Under the pieces are notes generated by a model that did no database searches, had not been told where the DNA came from, and saw only the letters and a program-made list of their open reading frames with translations. Below, piece after piece: positions 24,125 to 37,065 of a DNA stretch of 64,000 nucleotides. Within the stretch, counting starts at the first letter, position 1. The number at the start of each line of letters is the position of its first letter. Source of the DNA: Eretmocerus hayati (Eukaryota > Arthropoda > Insecta > Hymenoptera > Aphelinidae); the NCBI GenBank assembly GCA_029851415.1, contig CM056743.1, positions 93,780,501-93,844,500 on the forward strand, read 5' to 3'. Both the position numbers and the translations under genes were made by a program.

Positions 24125-26455
24125 AATTTTTTTCTGCATCCAACTCCTTCCCTCTCCACCCCTTCGCATTTAAGTGAAAATGAGGTAGGTACATCTTCTA
24201 GCTTAGGGAATTACGAAGAAAATCCATTTTGTTTCATCTCGATAGCTCATGAATTCGAGTGAAGCGGATAATCCGGCAGAGTCAAGTCCCCACAAGCATA
24301 GTGTGTCGTCTTCAAGGGGTCATACCAGATGAACCTCCTCAAATGCTCATCCCTGTGGCCCGTCACCGCCTGCTTCCGACCTTTATCCCTGCAGTTAATT
24401 CGTGAGAGACAGAACTATTGTGACGTCAGGTGTTCATGGAGCACGGATTATATTCGAATCCTCAGTACAGCCTATTTCAACGTCTCTCTTTTTTTCTGCC
24501 CTCTAGAGCTTCCCTCGCGGATCAACGCCAATCAGTCGTTGCAGGATCGTTGCGCGGATATGACTCACTATCCGCGCTGAACCCCATCACTCGCGTTCTT
24601 GCGCTTGCACCAGTGCCCTTTCTATATTCACCTCCGTTTTCGTGCGTCTTCATGCTCTTCAACTGGTGTAACATACGTTTCCAGCTATCAAAGATTCACC
24701 TCAGTGAATCTAGTGTGTTCTAATTTCATCTCCCGAATCCAGATTCATTCAAACCGTATCGGCTGCATAATTTGCCCTGCTCAAGACCTCATACTCCAAC
24801 AAGATACATGTCACACTCACGATACGCACGAACGCAAGGCAACAGAAGGGCTGATTCGCGTGCTACAAAGTATCTGGTAGCCAAATCCAGACCCCCAGAT
24901 TCTTGAGACTCCCATTTGTACCGTTTGACCACGAGATCGAATTCGGAGCCGAATATCAAGTTTGTTTGATTCTAGAAAATGTCAGATCCGTGTGACGCTA
25001 CCAATCTTCACAGGACTGATGTGTGTCACTACGGGAGATTGAATTGATCTGCCAAGGGTCATCACGAGGTCGATAATCTGTGACATTCTAGGGGAGTGGA
25101 TTCTTGCCGCATGCAAATTTTTCGTGGCAAGAACTTGCGGTTCCAGATCATTCAAAGCTGTTCCGAGTAAAAAGATGCCTCGCAAGACATAACAACTCAA
25201 GGAAGACTTCGAACTCCTTCCTTTCCCCTTCCTGCTCTAAACTGGGAAGACCCAGATTCTTGGGAACTACTCACAGTAATTTCTCGATTCCTGTGGAATG
25301 TGACACTGCAATTGCTCTGGAAACACAGTCTACAAGAATCCGGGAGCAGCAAAATCCTTCGGCTAAATGATGGTCTAGCCTTTTTTCGAGACGTGAGATA
25401 GAGTGATATAACTAGCAGGGATCGAAGTCAAGCCTTGAAATGAAGTAAATTCTATCTGCATCCATCACGGATGTGATAGGCTCACCTTGTTCCGTGTTTT
25501 TGCGGATGAACCACGTCTGCTAACCCAGATCTCTTCATTTGAATCATATTGCAATAAGCTTGCACTGCTCGTTTGCCATCTGATTCCTACAAGACTAGAA
25601 TCGAAAAATTTCCTATCGAGATGAGGACTTGTCAATGGACTATTCCTGTTAGAGTAACTGAGATGGATAGGTGGGTCAGAGGCTTCAAAGGTCAGACAGG
25701 GCCCCAAGATAGCATCCTGAGATGAAACCTGATTTCGTGGAGGCAGTAATATAGGAGCGTCCTCCAACGAATTTTGAGATTGATGTGTATGGTGAACGAT
25801 TTGTGGCTTAGAGATGGTCCCGATCCCTATCCGGTTTCGCTCAGAAGATTTCAGATCGCAGGCCTCCAAGTCACGTGGTTCAGAGGTTTTGGATGTCATC
25901 ATAGATGATTCTTCTGAGAGTTTTTGTATGGCACAGCATGTCATACAATCTGTATTCATAGTGCTCGGGTGACAGTCACAGTCACTCCTACTCTTTCTAC
26001 CTGTAAATGGAGCAGATGGATCATCTTCGACATGGAGAATCTCTTGTGATGATGAGGATGATGGAGCTTTGACGAAATATTGGGGTGTTTGGTCGGAATA
26101 TCATTTCGAATTCCATAGAGATAAAATTCTGGGCGGCACTAGAGCTATAAAATTCACGACTGACTATGGTGGGAGCATGCCACCATCAAATCTATTACAG
26201 TCCCCGAAGAACCAACTCTAATTTCGTCCAAACATGACTCACAAAAGGCGGATTTGTCATCGTGTTCGGGAATACAGCTGTTATGTGGAGGCGGGGTTGA
26301 TTTAAATGAATCTCAACTGATCTGACTAAGTTCGTACTCGAATAAGGAATAAAAAGGGCTCAAGAGGAAGAGTCTGTGTGTACTGTGATTGGTGTGAAAG
26401 GTCTGGCTGCTGCACGGCTAGTTGTTGACGATAACGGTCCGTGCTGACACAGAGA
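24125..26455. other. Spacer between the inverted satellite arrays
   Basis: This non-satellite DNA separates the two facing arrays. The first 190 bp or so (to about 24310) are shared with the third array's right edge (near 37065), so the satellite-associated unit is longer than the part shared by the two inverted arms. It contains one - strand frame of 164 codons (listed) and several short + frames without motifs. No transposase or other mobility gene was found. Confidence 0.5.
25465..25959 (-). CDS. Hypothetical 164-codon frame in the spacer
   Basis: An uninterrupted frame rich in S, P, R and D/E, beginning with a Cys-bearing N-terminus (MNTDCMTCCAIQKL). It has no signal peptide, membrane segment or recognised domain. 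It lies alone between the two inverted satellite arrays, where a mobile element would carry its gene, but nothing in the protein supports a mobility function. Chance openness is a realistic alternative at this length. Confidence 0.25.
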   Translation of the reverse strand: MNTDCMTCCAIQKLSEESSMMTSKTSEPRDLEACDLKSSERNRIGIGTISKPQIVHHTHQSQNSLEDAPILLPPRNQVSSQDAILGPCLTFEASDPPIHLSYSNRNSPLTSPHLDRKFFDSSLVGIRWQTSSASLLQYDSNEEIWVSRRGSSAKTRNKVSLSHP

Positions 26456-29400
26456 TGACACGGATTTTACCGGAAAATGAACTTGGGGCGTCCGGGGCAT
26501 GAGTCCTACTGCCACCCGGGAAACACTTGATAGACATTCTTTGCGCGCATACCTGGAGTTTCAGCCCAACCCCGGGTCCGGGAACAGATGCTGGTATCTC
26601 TGAGGCTGAATTTTGGTCATAATAGAGTGCCAAAATGTAGGAATTCCACCACAATCACGGTTTTGAGGTAGTTTGCGGTTCTGCTGACATGTTGAGAATA
26701 CTTGTGGTGTATTACGCCCTTAACTGACAAGATTTTAAGCTCAATTCCACATCTGGAAATTGGTGCTGACAGCTTTGAGATCTATTATTAGCTCGAACTG
26801 TCCCTTGAGCACTGCCAACATCGCTATATGACAGTTACTAGGTAGGATTTCATTATGCTGCCAAGTCGGAAACAGTTTAGTCATGTTCTAGATATGGTTG
26901 ACAGAAGTTCAAGCCTAACCCCGATGCAAGGAATTGGTGGCAGAAATTTCTAGATCCATTTTATGAAAAAATTGACCCTATTTTGGTACGAATCTGATTG
27001 AAGATGATTCATTTTTGACGAGATTTTGTCTTGCTGCCAAATTTATGGAGATTCTATCACATTTTGATTCGGATGAACGAATTTTCGAACTCAATTCCGA
27101 GTCTTGGTATACGTAATGGGATCCTGGACACCAACTTTTGTTCATAATCGAATGCCAAACTGTGAGAATTTCACCAAAATCAAGGTTTCGAGGTAGTTTG
27201 CGGTTCTGCTGCCATGTTGAGAATACTTGTGGTGTATTACGTCCTTGACTAACAAGATTTTAAGCTCAATCCCACGTCTAGGAATTGGTGCTGACAGCTT
27301 CGAGATCTACTATCAGCTTGAACTGTACTTTAAGCACTGCCAACATCGCTATATGACAGTTTCTAGGTAGGATTTTGATATGCTGCGAAGTCAGAAACAG
27401 TTTAGTCATATTCAGGAAATGGTGAGCAGAAGTTCGAGCCCAACCCCGATGCAAGGAATTGGTGCCAGGAATTTCTAGATCAAGTTTATCAGAAAATTGA
27501 CACGAGTTTGGTTGAAATTCGATTGGGAGTGCCTTATTCTAGATAAGAATTCCATATGCTGCCGACTTGCAAACTATTCCATGACATTCTAGAATGAGTG
27601 AGCTCCATTTCAACCTGATTTTCGATTCTGAGGATCGGTGCCAAGGAATCTAAGATTCATTCTAAGCCAAAATTGACACGAGTTCGGTCAAAATTCGATT
27701 GAAAATGCCTGATTCCAGATGAGAATTCGATATGCTGCCAACTTAAAAACTATCACATGACATCCGGGGATGAGTAAACTACATTTTGAGCTAAATTCCG
27801 ATCCTGGATATCGGTGCCAGTGGATCGCGCAGGCACTTCATGCAAAATTTGACGCGACTTTGATTGAAAAATTATTGAAGATGCTGGATTCTGAATGAGA
27901 TTCCGATATGCTGCCAACTGAGGAACTATTTGATAACATTCTGGGATGAGTGAGCAACATTCTGAACTGAATCCCGATTTCGGAATCGGGTGCCAAGGAA
28001 TCTGAGACGCGATTCATGCAAAATTCGACGCGACTTCGATTAAAAAATTATTGAAAATGCTGGATTCTAGATGAAATTCCGATATGCTGCCAACTTAGAA
28101 AATATTTCGTAACATTTTGGGATGAGTGAGCTATATTTTGAACTGTACCTCCATCCCGAAATCTGGTGCCAAGAAATTTAAGATGCGAATCATGCAAAAT
28201 TCGACACGATTTCGATTCGAATATGATCAAGAATGGTGTATTCTAGATGAGGTTCCGATATGCTGCCAACTTAGGAACTATTCCATAACATTCTGGGATG
28301 AGTGAGCATTATTTTGAACTGAATCCCGATTCCGGAATCGGGCGCCAAGAAATCTGAGACGCGATTCATGCGAGATTTGACGCGACTTCGATTCAAAAAT
28401 TATTGAGAATGCTGGATTCCAGATGAGATTTCGATATGCTACCAACTAGGCAACTATCTCATAACATTCTGGAATGAGTGAGCTATATTTTGAACTGGAT
28501 CTTTATCCAGCAATCTGGTGCCAAGAAATTCAGAACGCGATTCATGTAAAATTTGACACGATTTCGATTCGAATATGATCAAGAATGGTGGAGTCTAGAT
28601 GAAATTTTGTCATGCTGCCAACTTAGAAACTATTCCATAACATCCTGGGATGAGTGAGCTACATTTTGAACCGAATCTCTATCACGGAATCTGGTGCCAA
28701 GAAATTTAACACGCGATTCATGCAAAATTTGACACAATTTCGATTCAAATATGATTGGGAATGGTGGATTCTAGATGAGATTTCGTCATGCTGCCAACTT
28801 AGGAACTATTCCATAACATTCTGGGATGAGTGAGCATTATTTTGAACTGAATCCCGATTCCGGAATCGGGCGCCAAGAAATCTGAGACGCGATTCATGCG
28901 AGATTTGACGCGACTTCGATTCAAAAATTATTGAGAATGCTGGATTCCAGATGAGATTTCGATATGCTACCAACTAGGCAACTATCTCATAACATTCTGG
29001 AATGAGTGAGCTATATTTTGAACTGGATCTTTATCCAGCAATCTGGTGCCAAGAAATTCAGAACGCGATTCATGTAAAATTTGACACGATTTCGATTCGA
29101 ATATGATCAAGAATGGTGGAGTCTAGATGAAATTTTGTCATGCTGCCAACTTAGAAACTATTCCATAACATACTGGGATGAGTGAGCTACATTTTGAACC
29201 GAATCCCGATTCCGGAATCGGGTTCCAAGAAATCTGAGACGCGATTCATGCAAAATTTGACGCGACTTCGATTCAAAAGTTATTGAAAATGCTGGATTCT
29301 AGATGAGATATCGATATGCTGCCAACTTAGAAACTATTCCATAACATTCTGGGATGAGTGAGCTACATTTTGAACTGAATCCCGATCCCAGAACCGGGCG

Positions 29401-32400
29401 CCAAGAAATCTGAGACGCGATTCATGCAAAATTTGACACGATTTCGATTCAAATATGATCAAGAATGGTAGATTCTAGATGAGATTTCGATATGCTGCCA
29501 ACTTAGAAATTATTCTATAACATTCTGGGATGAGTGAGCTACATTCTGAATTGAATTTCTATCACGGAATCTGGTGTCAAGAAATTCAAGCCGCGATTCA
29601 TGCAAAATTCGACACGATTTCGATTCGAATATGATCAAGAATGGTGTATTCTAGATGAGGTTCCGATATGCTGCCAACTTAGGAACTATTCCATAACATT
29701 CTGGGATGAGTGAGCATTATTTTGAACTGAATCCCGATTCCGGAATCGGGCGCCAAGAAATCTGAGACGCGATTCATGCGAGATTTGACGCGACTTCGAT
29801 TCAAAAATTATTGAGAATGCTGGATTCCAGATGAGATTTCGATATGCTACCAACTAGGCAACTATCTCATAACATTCTGGAATGAGTGAGCTATATTTTG
29901 AACTGGATCTTTATCCAGCAATCTGGTGCCAAGAAATTCAGAACGCGATTCATGTAAAATTTGACACGATTTCGATTCGAATATGATCAAGAATGGTGGA
30001 GTCTAGATGAAATTTTGTCATGCTGCCAACTTAGAAACTATTAAATAACATCCTGGGATGAGTGAGCTACATTTTGAACCGAATCTCTATCACGGAATCT
30101 GGTGCCAAGAAATTTAACACGCGATTCATGCAAAATTTGACACAATTTCGATTCAAATATGATTGGGAATGGTGGATTCTAGATGAGATTTCGTCATGCT
30201 GCCAACTTAGGAACTATTCCATAACATTCTGGGATGAGTGAGCATTATTTTGAACTGAATCCCGATTCCGGAATCGGGCGCCAAGAAATCTGAGACGCGA
30301 TTCATGCGAGATTTGACGCGACTTCGATTCAAAAATTATTGAGAATGCTGGATTCCAGATGAGATTTCGATATGCTACCAACTAGGCAACTATCTCATAA
30401 CATTCTGGAATGAGTGAGCTATATTTTGAACTGGATCTTTATCCAGCAATCTGGTGCCAAGAAATTCAGAACGCGATTCATGTAAAATTTGACACGATTT
30501 CGATTCGAATATGATCAAGAATGGTGGAGTCTAGATGAAATTTTGTCATGCTGCCAACTTAGAAACTATTCCATAACATCCTGGGATGAGTGAGCTACAT
30601 TTTGAACCGAATCTCTATCACGGAATCTGGTGCCAAGAAATTTAACACGCGATTCATGCAAAATTTGACACAATTTCGATTCAAATATGATTGGGAATGG
30701 TGGATTCTAGATGAGATTTCGTCATGCTGCCAACTTAAAAACTATTCCATAACATACTGGGATGAGTGAGCTACATTTTGAACCGAATCCCGATTCCGGA
30801 ATCGGGTTCCAAGAAATCTGAGACGCGATTCATGCAAAATTTGACGCGACTTCGATTCAAAAGTTATTGAAAATGCTGGATTCTAGATGAGATATCGATA
30901 TGCTGCCAACTTAGAAACTATTCCATAACATTCTGGGATGAGTGAGCTACATTTTGAACTGAATCCCGATCCCAGAACCGGGCGCCAAGAAATCTGAGAC
31001 GCGATTCATGCAAAATTTGACACGATTTCGATTCAAATATGATCAAGAATGGTAGATTCTAGATGAGATTTCGATATGCTGCCAACTTAGAAATTATTCT
31101 ATAACATTCTGGGATGAGTGAGCTACATTCTGAATTGAATTTCTATCACGGAATCTGGTGTCAAGAAATTCAAGCCGCGATTCATGCAAAATTCGACACG
31201 ATTTCGATTCGAATATGATCAAGAATGGTGTATTCTAGATGAGGTTCCGATATGCTGCCAACTTAGGAACTATTCCATAACATTCTGGGATGAGTGAGCA
31301 TTATTTTGAACTGAATCCCGATTCCGGAATCGGGCGCCAAGAAATCTGAGACGCGATTCATGCGAGATTTGACGCGACTTCGATTCAAAAATTATTGAGA
31401 ATGCTGGATTCCAGATGAGATTTCGATATGCTACCAACTAGGCAACTATCTCATAACATTCTGGAATGAGTGAGCTATATTTTGAACTGGATCTTTATCC
31501 AGCAATCTGGTGCCAAGAAATTCAGAACGCGATTCATGTAAAATTTGACACGATTTCGATTCGAATATGATCAAGAATGGTGGAGTCTAGATGAAATTTT
31601 GTCATGCTGCCAACTTAGAAACTATTAAATAACATCCTGGGATGAGTGAGCTACATTTTGAACCGAATCTCTATCACGGAATCTGGTGCCAAGAAATTTA
31701 ACACGCGATTCATGCAAAATTTGACACAATTTCGATTCAAATATGATTGGGAATGGTGGATTCTAGATGAGATTTCGTCATGCTGCCAACTTAAAAACTA
31801 TTCCATAACATACTGGGATGAGTGAGCTACATTTTGAACTGAATCCCGATTCCAGAATCGGGTTCCAAGAAATCTGAGACGCGATTCATGCAAAATTTGA
31901 CGCGACTTCGATTCAAAAGTTATTGAAAATGCTGGATTCTAGATGAGATATCGATATGCTGCCAACTTAGAAACTATTCCATAACATTCTGGGATGAGTG
32001 AGCTACATTTTGAACTGAATCCCGATCCCAGAACCGGGCGCCAAGAAATCTGAGACGCGATTCATGCAAAATTTGACACGATTTCGATTCAAATATGATC
32101 AAGAATGGTAGATTCTAGATGAGATTTCGATATGCTGCCAACTTAGAAATTATTCTATAACATTCTGGGATGAGTGAGCTACATTCTGAATCGAATTTCT
32201 ATCACGGAATCTGGTGTCAAGAAATTCAAGCCGCGATTCATGCAAAATTTGACACGACTTCGATTAAAAAATCATCAAAAATGCTAGATTTTGGGTGATC
32301 CAGATGAGATTCCGATAGGCTGCCAACTTAGGAACTATTCCATTCTATTCTGTGATGAGTGAGCAATATTTTGAACTGAATGTCGATTATAAGAATCGGT

Positions 32401-33958
32401 GCTGAAAATTATCACATGTACAGTACCCGTCGAAATTAATGGAACACGCATACCTTCACTAAAACAGCGATTACTCGGACGTCCTCGGGTCTACGGCAAT
32501 TTTACAGAAAGCGTTCGAAAGATAAGAAAAAAAACTATCAATTCATGTCCTTCAAAATATTTTTTGCCACAAAATTCATAGTTTCAATTGGCTCCGAAAA
32601 ACGAAAAATTTTCCATCTCAGTCAATCATCGACCATTCATTGGGAAATCATGATAGCGCAAGAATCCTCAGGGAATCTTGTAGCTCTTCTCAAGACCTTC
32701 AAAATCATTTCTCGAACACTATTCTACGGTTTTTTCCACCCGAGTTACGAGCGATCAAAAGAGAGCAAATTCACACGTGTTGAGGGTAGCGGAGATACAA
32801 AAAAAAAAAATACGTAATCCACGATTTCGACGTAAAATCTTCTAAAAATCATACAACATCAATCAGTTATGTTTTAGAACGCACTCGAAACGACTTCAGA
32901 CAGTTCGAAGAAGAAGAAGCTCATACCTCTAGATCACCAGTACCCTCGACCCGCACCAACTTCTCTTAGCCAGATTGCTCGTAACTCAGGTGAAAAAAAC
33001 CGTAGAATGATATATAAAAAACGATTTTGAAGGTCTTGGAAAGAGCTACAAGATCCTACAAGGATTTTTGCGCTATCATGATTTCCCAATGAATGGTCGA
33101 TGATTGACTGAGATGGAAAATTTTCCGTTTTTTCGGAGCCAATTAAAACCATGAATTTTGCGTCAAAAATATTTTAAAAGACATGGATTGATAGATTTTT
33201 TTTCTCATCTTCCAAATGCTTTTTGAAAAATCGCCGTAGATTCAAGGGCATCGGAGCAGTCGCTGTTTTAGTGAAGGTATAAGTGTTCCATTAATTTCGA
33301 CGGGTACTGTATATTATGAGAAAATTTAGATAATTTCAGTCCCAATCCGGTTGAAAACGCTTGATTCTGGATCAGAATTCGATATGCTGCCCAAACCATC
33401 ACATGACATTCTGTGTTGAGTGAGCTACATTTTTAGCTGAAATCCCATATGGAAATTGGTCCCAAATAATCCCGGATTCATCCTTCTTGATGAATGACAT
33501 GATATTAGTCAAGATATGATCGAGATTGTTCCGCTCTAGATAGGAATCAGATATGCTGACAACTTGGAAACCATCTCACGACAATCTGGGACAAGTCATC
33601 CCAATTCGGAGCCCAATCTCGATCCTCGGAATCCGTGCAAGAAAATTCAAACCAATTTTTAGCGAAAAATCACATGAGATCCGTTCGAATCTGATCGAAA
33701 ATATTACTGTTAGATTTATGTTCGATATGCTGCAAACTTAAAAATAGTCCGTTCAGTCTCTCTGATGAATAAAAGAGATCAGAATTATGAGGGAACATGC
33801 ATATTTCACAACTCGGGTTCCTCCTTATTCCCAGTTTCTCTTCAATAAATCCCAGTCCGTGAACAGTTATGTACAAAATGAGATGCGCCAAGAATGAAGT
33901 ACTATTAGGAATCGAAGCATAGAAAATCGGACGATAGTCATCCATTTGTAACATAATG
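26456..33958 (-). repeat. Satellite array, 176-bp monomer, - orientation (right arm)
   Basis: This is the reverse complement of the left array, with about 35 monomers plus an inserted transposon at 32421-33309. A 300-bp block beginning at a GGCGCC site recurs at 28341, 28869, 29749, 30277 and 31333; the distances are 528, 880, 528 and 1056 bp, exactly 3, 5, 3 and 6 monomers of 176 bp. These copies look identical by eye, so the array was recently homogenised or amplified. Toward 26456 and toward 33958 the units are diverged and match the two diverged edges of the left array in mirror order. The outer edge carries the same 80-residue open frame as the left array's outer edge (RPIFYASIPNST against RPVFYPSIPNST). 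Confidence 0.9.
32421..33309. mobile_element. Non-autonomous Tc1/mariner-like element with long terminal inverted repeats
   Basis: The ends are CAGTACCCGTCGAAATTAAT on the left and its exact reverse complement on the right, flanked by TA at 32419-32420 and 33310-33311. Inverted similarity continues inward for about 350 bp on each side, so most of the 889 bp is palindromic, and no transposase is encoded. The CAG...CTG ends and TA duplication are those of Tc1/mariner elements. The mirror position in the left array (near 20147, AATATACATGTG) lacks the insert and has a single TA, which is the empty site. Confidence 0.92.
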
Positions 33959-34849
33959 TGATAAATGCCAAGGATAGTCATACGCCCGTTGATCCAGACT
34001 TCCACTCATGCATTCGTTCAGCCATCCAGTCGATCGTTTCTCGGCCATTGACCACCCTCCATCAATATAAAACACCTATAAATTATTCACAATTCGTGCA
34101 ATAGAGCTCACACTTCTCCAATATCCCGAATGACTTCCTTGACTTGCAAATCTCCATTATTCCTCCAGAAAATCGGGATCACAATATTCTCGATCATGGC
34201 GAGACAAATGAAGAATCATCATCGATTGGCTAACACTCCCTCTGGACATGAATCAAATGAGAAAAACGCGACTTTTAATCACAAGGTCATGAGCATTCAT
34301 GGACTAGACAATTCAGTAAGCATGGGTGACTCCGTATGAATTGCCAATACACGAGGGAAAACAATATGATCTGATATTAGTCAAAATCTATCCAGCCGTG
34401 GTCATTTTCTTCTTCTTCTTCTCCTTCTTCTTCTTCTTCGTCATCAGTGCTATCATCGCCATCGACATCATCACCGCAGATACTTTCATCGTCACTATCA
34501 TCGCTCTCAGTTGCATCGTCATGTCTCTGTTCGTTGCAATCGTGATCAGATGGTCGAATCACATCTGTGACACTCTTATCGCTACCTTCCACGCTATCCA
34601 CAGTCGGGTCAGTTTGTTCGAGAATTAGCAACATCATCCCATCAGTCGATGGAGATTTTTTATCCTTCTTCGTCGGGCTAATCGGTCCATAATATTATTG
34701 AAATTCTCCTTGGTTGACTCATACTGAATTCCTATCGGGGATCGATCATGTTCAGTGAGATTCGAACTGATCGTGAGCCGCAATTCTTGGAAGAGGAATC
34801 TCGTAGATCTAAGGAGCAATTCTCAAATTTGGGGTCGGGCTTGATATTT
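33959..34849. other. Spacer between second and third satellite arrays, with a CTT-rich tract
   Basis: Mostly unique sequence. A trinucleotide-rich stretch (CTT/CTC, then CAT-type triplets) lies at about 34408-34530; on the - strand it encodes an acidic run in an 86-codon frame at 34377-34637 (DDEEEEEGEEEEEN). Such runs arise easily from microsatellites, so no gene is called. From about 34700 diverged satellite-like units begin. Confidence 0.45.
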
Positions 34850-37065
34850 TCTGAAACTATTTCAGGATGTGATAAGTTTTTTTCAATTTGACAGTATATT
34901 GAGATCTTATCTAGAATGAAATATTTCAATAAGATATGAACTGATTCTGCATGATTTTTCACATCAACGGGATCTGGGATTTCTTCGCATCGATTTCCGA
35001 AGTTGGAATAAGGCTTGATTTTCGAATTCCTTGGGTTAGAATACGACTGGATCTTTTCCCAGTTGGCAGCATATCGAAATCTCATCTAGAATCCACCATT
35101 TTCGATCATATTTGGACTGTACACGTGTCAAGTTTTGCATGAACCGCATCTCAGATTCCATGGCACCAGATTTCGGAATCGAGATCTGGTTCAAAATGTT
35201 GCTCACTCATCCCAGAATGATATGGAATAGTTCCTAAGTTGGCAGCATATCGGAATCTCATCTAGAATCCACCATTTTCAATCATATTTGAATCGAAATC
35301 GTGTCGAATTTTGGCATGAACGCGTCTTGAATTTCTTGGCACCAGATTTCGTGATAGAGATTCAGTTCAAAATGTAGCTCATTCATCCCAGAATGTTATG
35401 GAATAGTCTCTAAGTCGGCAGCATATCGAAATCTCATCTAGAATCCACCATCCTTGATCATATTTGGAACGGGATAGTGTCAAATTTTGAATGAATCGCG
35501 TCTTAAATTTCTTGGCACCAGATTGCGGAATGGAGATCCAGTTCAAAATATAGCTCACTCGTCCCGGAATGTTATGAAATAGTCCCCAAGTTGGCAGCAT
35601 ATCGGAATCTCATTTAGAATCCAGCATTTTCAATAATTTTTTAATCGAAGTCGCGTCAAATTTTGCATGGATCGCGTCTCAGATTTCTTGGCACCCGATT
35701 CCGGAATCGGGATTCAGTTCAAAATGTTGCTCACTCATCCCAGAATGTTATGAAATAGTCCCTAAGTTGGCAGCATATCAAAATCTCATTTAGAATCCAC
35801 CATTTTCAATTATATTTGAATCGAAATCGTCTCAAATTTTGGCATGAATCGCGTCTTGAATTTCTTGGCACCAGATTCCGTGATAGAGATTCAGTCCAAA
35901 ATGTAGCTCAATCATCCCAGAATTTCATGAAATAGTTCCTAAGTTGGCAGCATATCGGAATCTCATTCAGAATCCAGCATTTTCAATAATTCTTCAATCA
36001 AAGTCGCGTCAAATTTTGCATGGAGTGCATACGCGATCCCCTGGCACCGATATCCAGGATCGGAATTCAGCTCAAAATGAAGTTCACTCATCCCAGGATG
36101 TCATGTAATAGTTTTTAGGTTGGCAGCATATCGAATTCTCATCTGGAATCAGGCATTATCAATCGAATTTCGACCGAAGTCGTGTCAAGTATTGCTTAGA
36201 ATGAATCTTAGATTTCTTCGCACCGATCCCCAGAATCGAGAATCAGGTTAGAATGGAGTTCACTCATTCTAGAAGGTCATGGAATAGTTTGCAAATCGGC
36301 AGCATATCGAAATCTCATCTAGAATCAGGAATTTTCAATCGAATTTCGACCAAACCTGTGTCAATTTTCGAATAAACTTGATCTAGAAATTCCTGGCACC
36401 AATTCCTTGCATCGGGGTTGGGCTCGAACTTCTGCTCACCATTTCCTGAATATGACTAAACTGTTTCTGACTTGGCAGCATATCAAAATCCTACCTAGAA
36501 ACTGTCATATAGCGATGTTGGCAGTGCTTAAAGGACAGTTCGAGCTAATAATAGATCTCAAAGCTGTCAGCACCAATTCCTAGACGTGGGATTGAGCTTA
36601 AAATCTTGTCAGTCAAGGGCTTAATATGCCACAAGTATTCTCAACATGGCACCAGAACCGCAAACTACCTCAAAACCGTGATTGTGGTGAAATTCCTACA
36701 TTTTGGCACTCCATTATAACCAAAATTCAGCCTCAGAGATACCAGCACTTGTTCCCGGACCCGGGGTTTGGCTGAAACTCCAGGTATGCGCGCAAAGAAT
36801 GTCTATCAAGTGTTTCCCAGGTGGCAGTAGGACTCATGCCCCGGACACCCCAAGTTCATTTCTCGGTGGAATCCGTGTTAATTTTTTCTTGCATCTAACT
36901 CCTCCCCCCTCCACCCTTTCGCATTTAAGTAAAAAACAGGTAGGCACATCTTGTAGCTTAGGAAATTACGAAGAAAATCCATTTCGTTTCATCTCGATAG
37001 CTCACGAATTCGAGTGAAGCGGATTATCCGGCACTCTTGAGTCCCCACAAGTATAGTGCGTCGGT
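34850..37065 (+). repeat. Third satellite array, + orientation
   Basis: About 12 monomers of the same 176-bp family, in the same orientation and order as the left array, with a diverged left edge (34850-35060) and the same right edge as the left array. Its right-edge unit (36703-37017) matches 23948-24262 closely, and both keep a 104-codon open frame. It follows the inverted right array across a spacer, so the locus reads +, -, +. Confidence 0.88.

Noticed and set aside
28325..28342. CENP-B box in the satellite
   Set aside because: Only the AnnCGGG half fits the consensus; the TTCG half is absent.
34377..34637. Acidic protein gene on the - strand
   Set aside because: The acidic run comes from a CTT/CTC-type microsatellite and the frame has no other support.
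19494..37065. CRISPR array
   Set aside because: Repeat units are 176 bp and adjoin each other without unique spacers; the surroundings are eukaryotic transposons.
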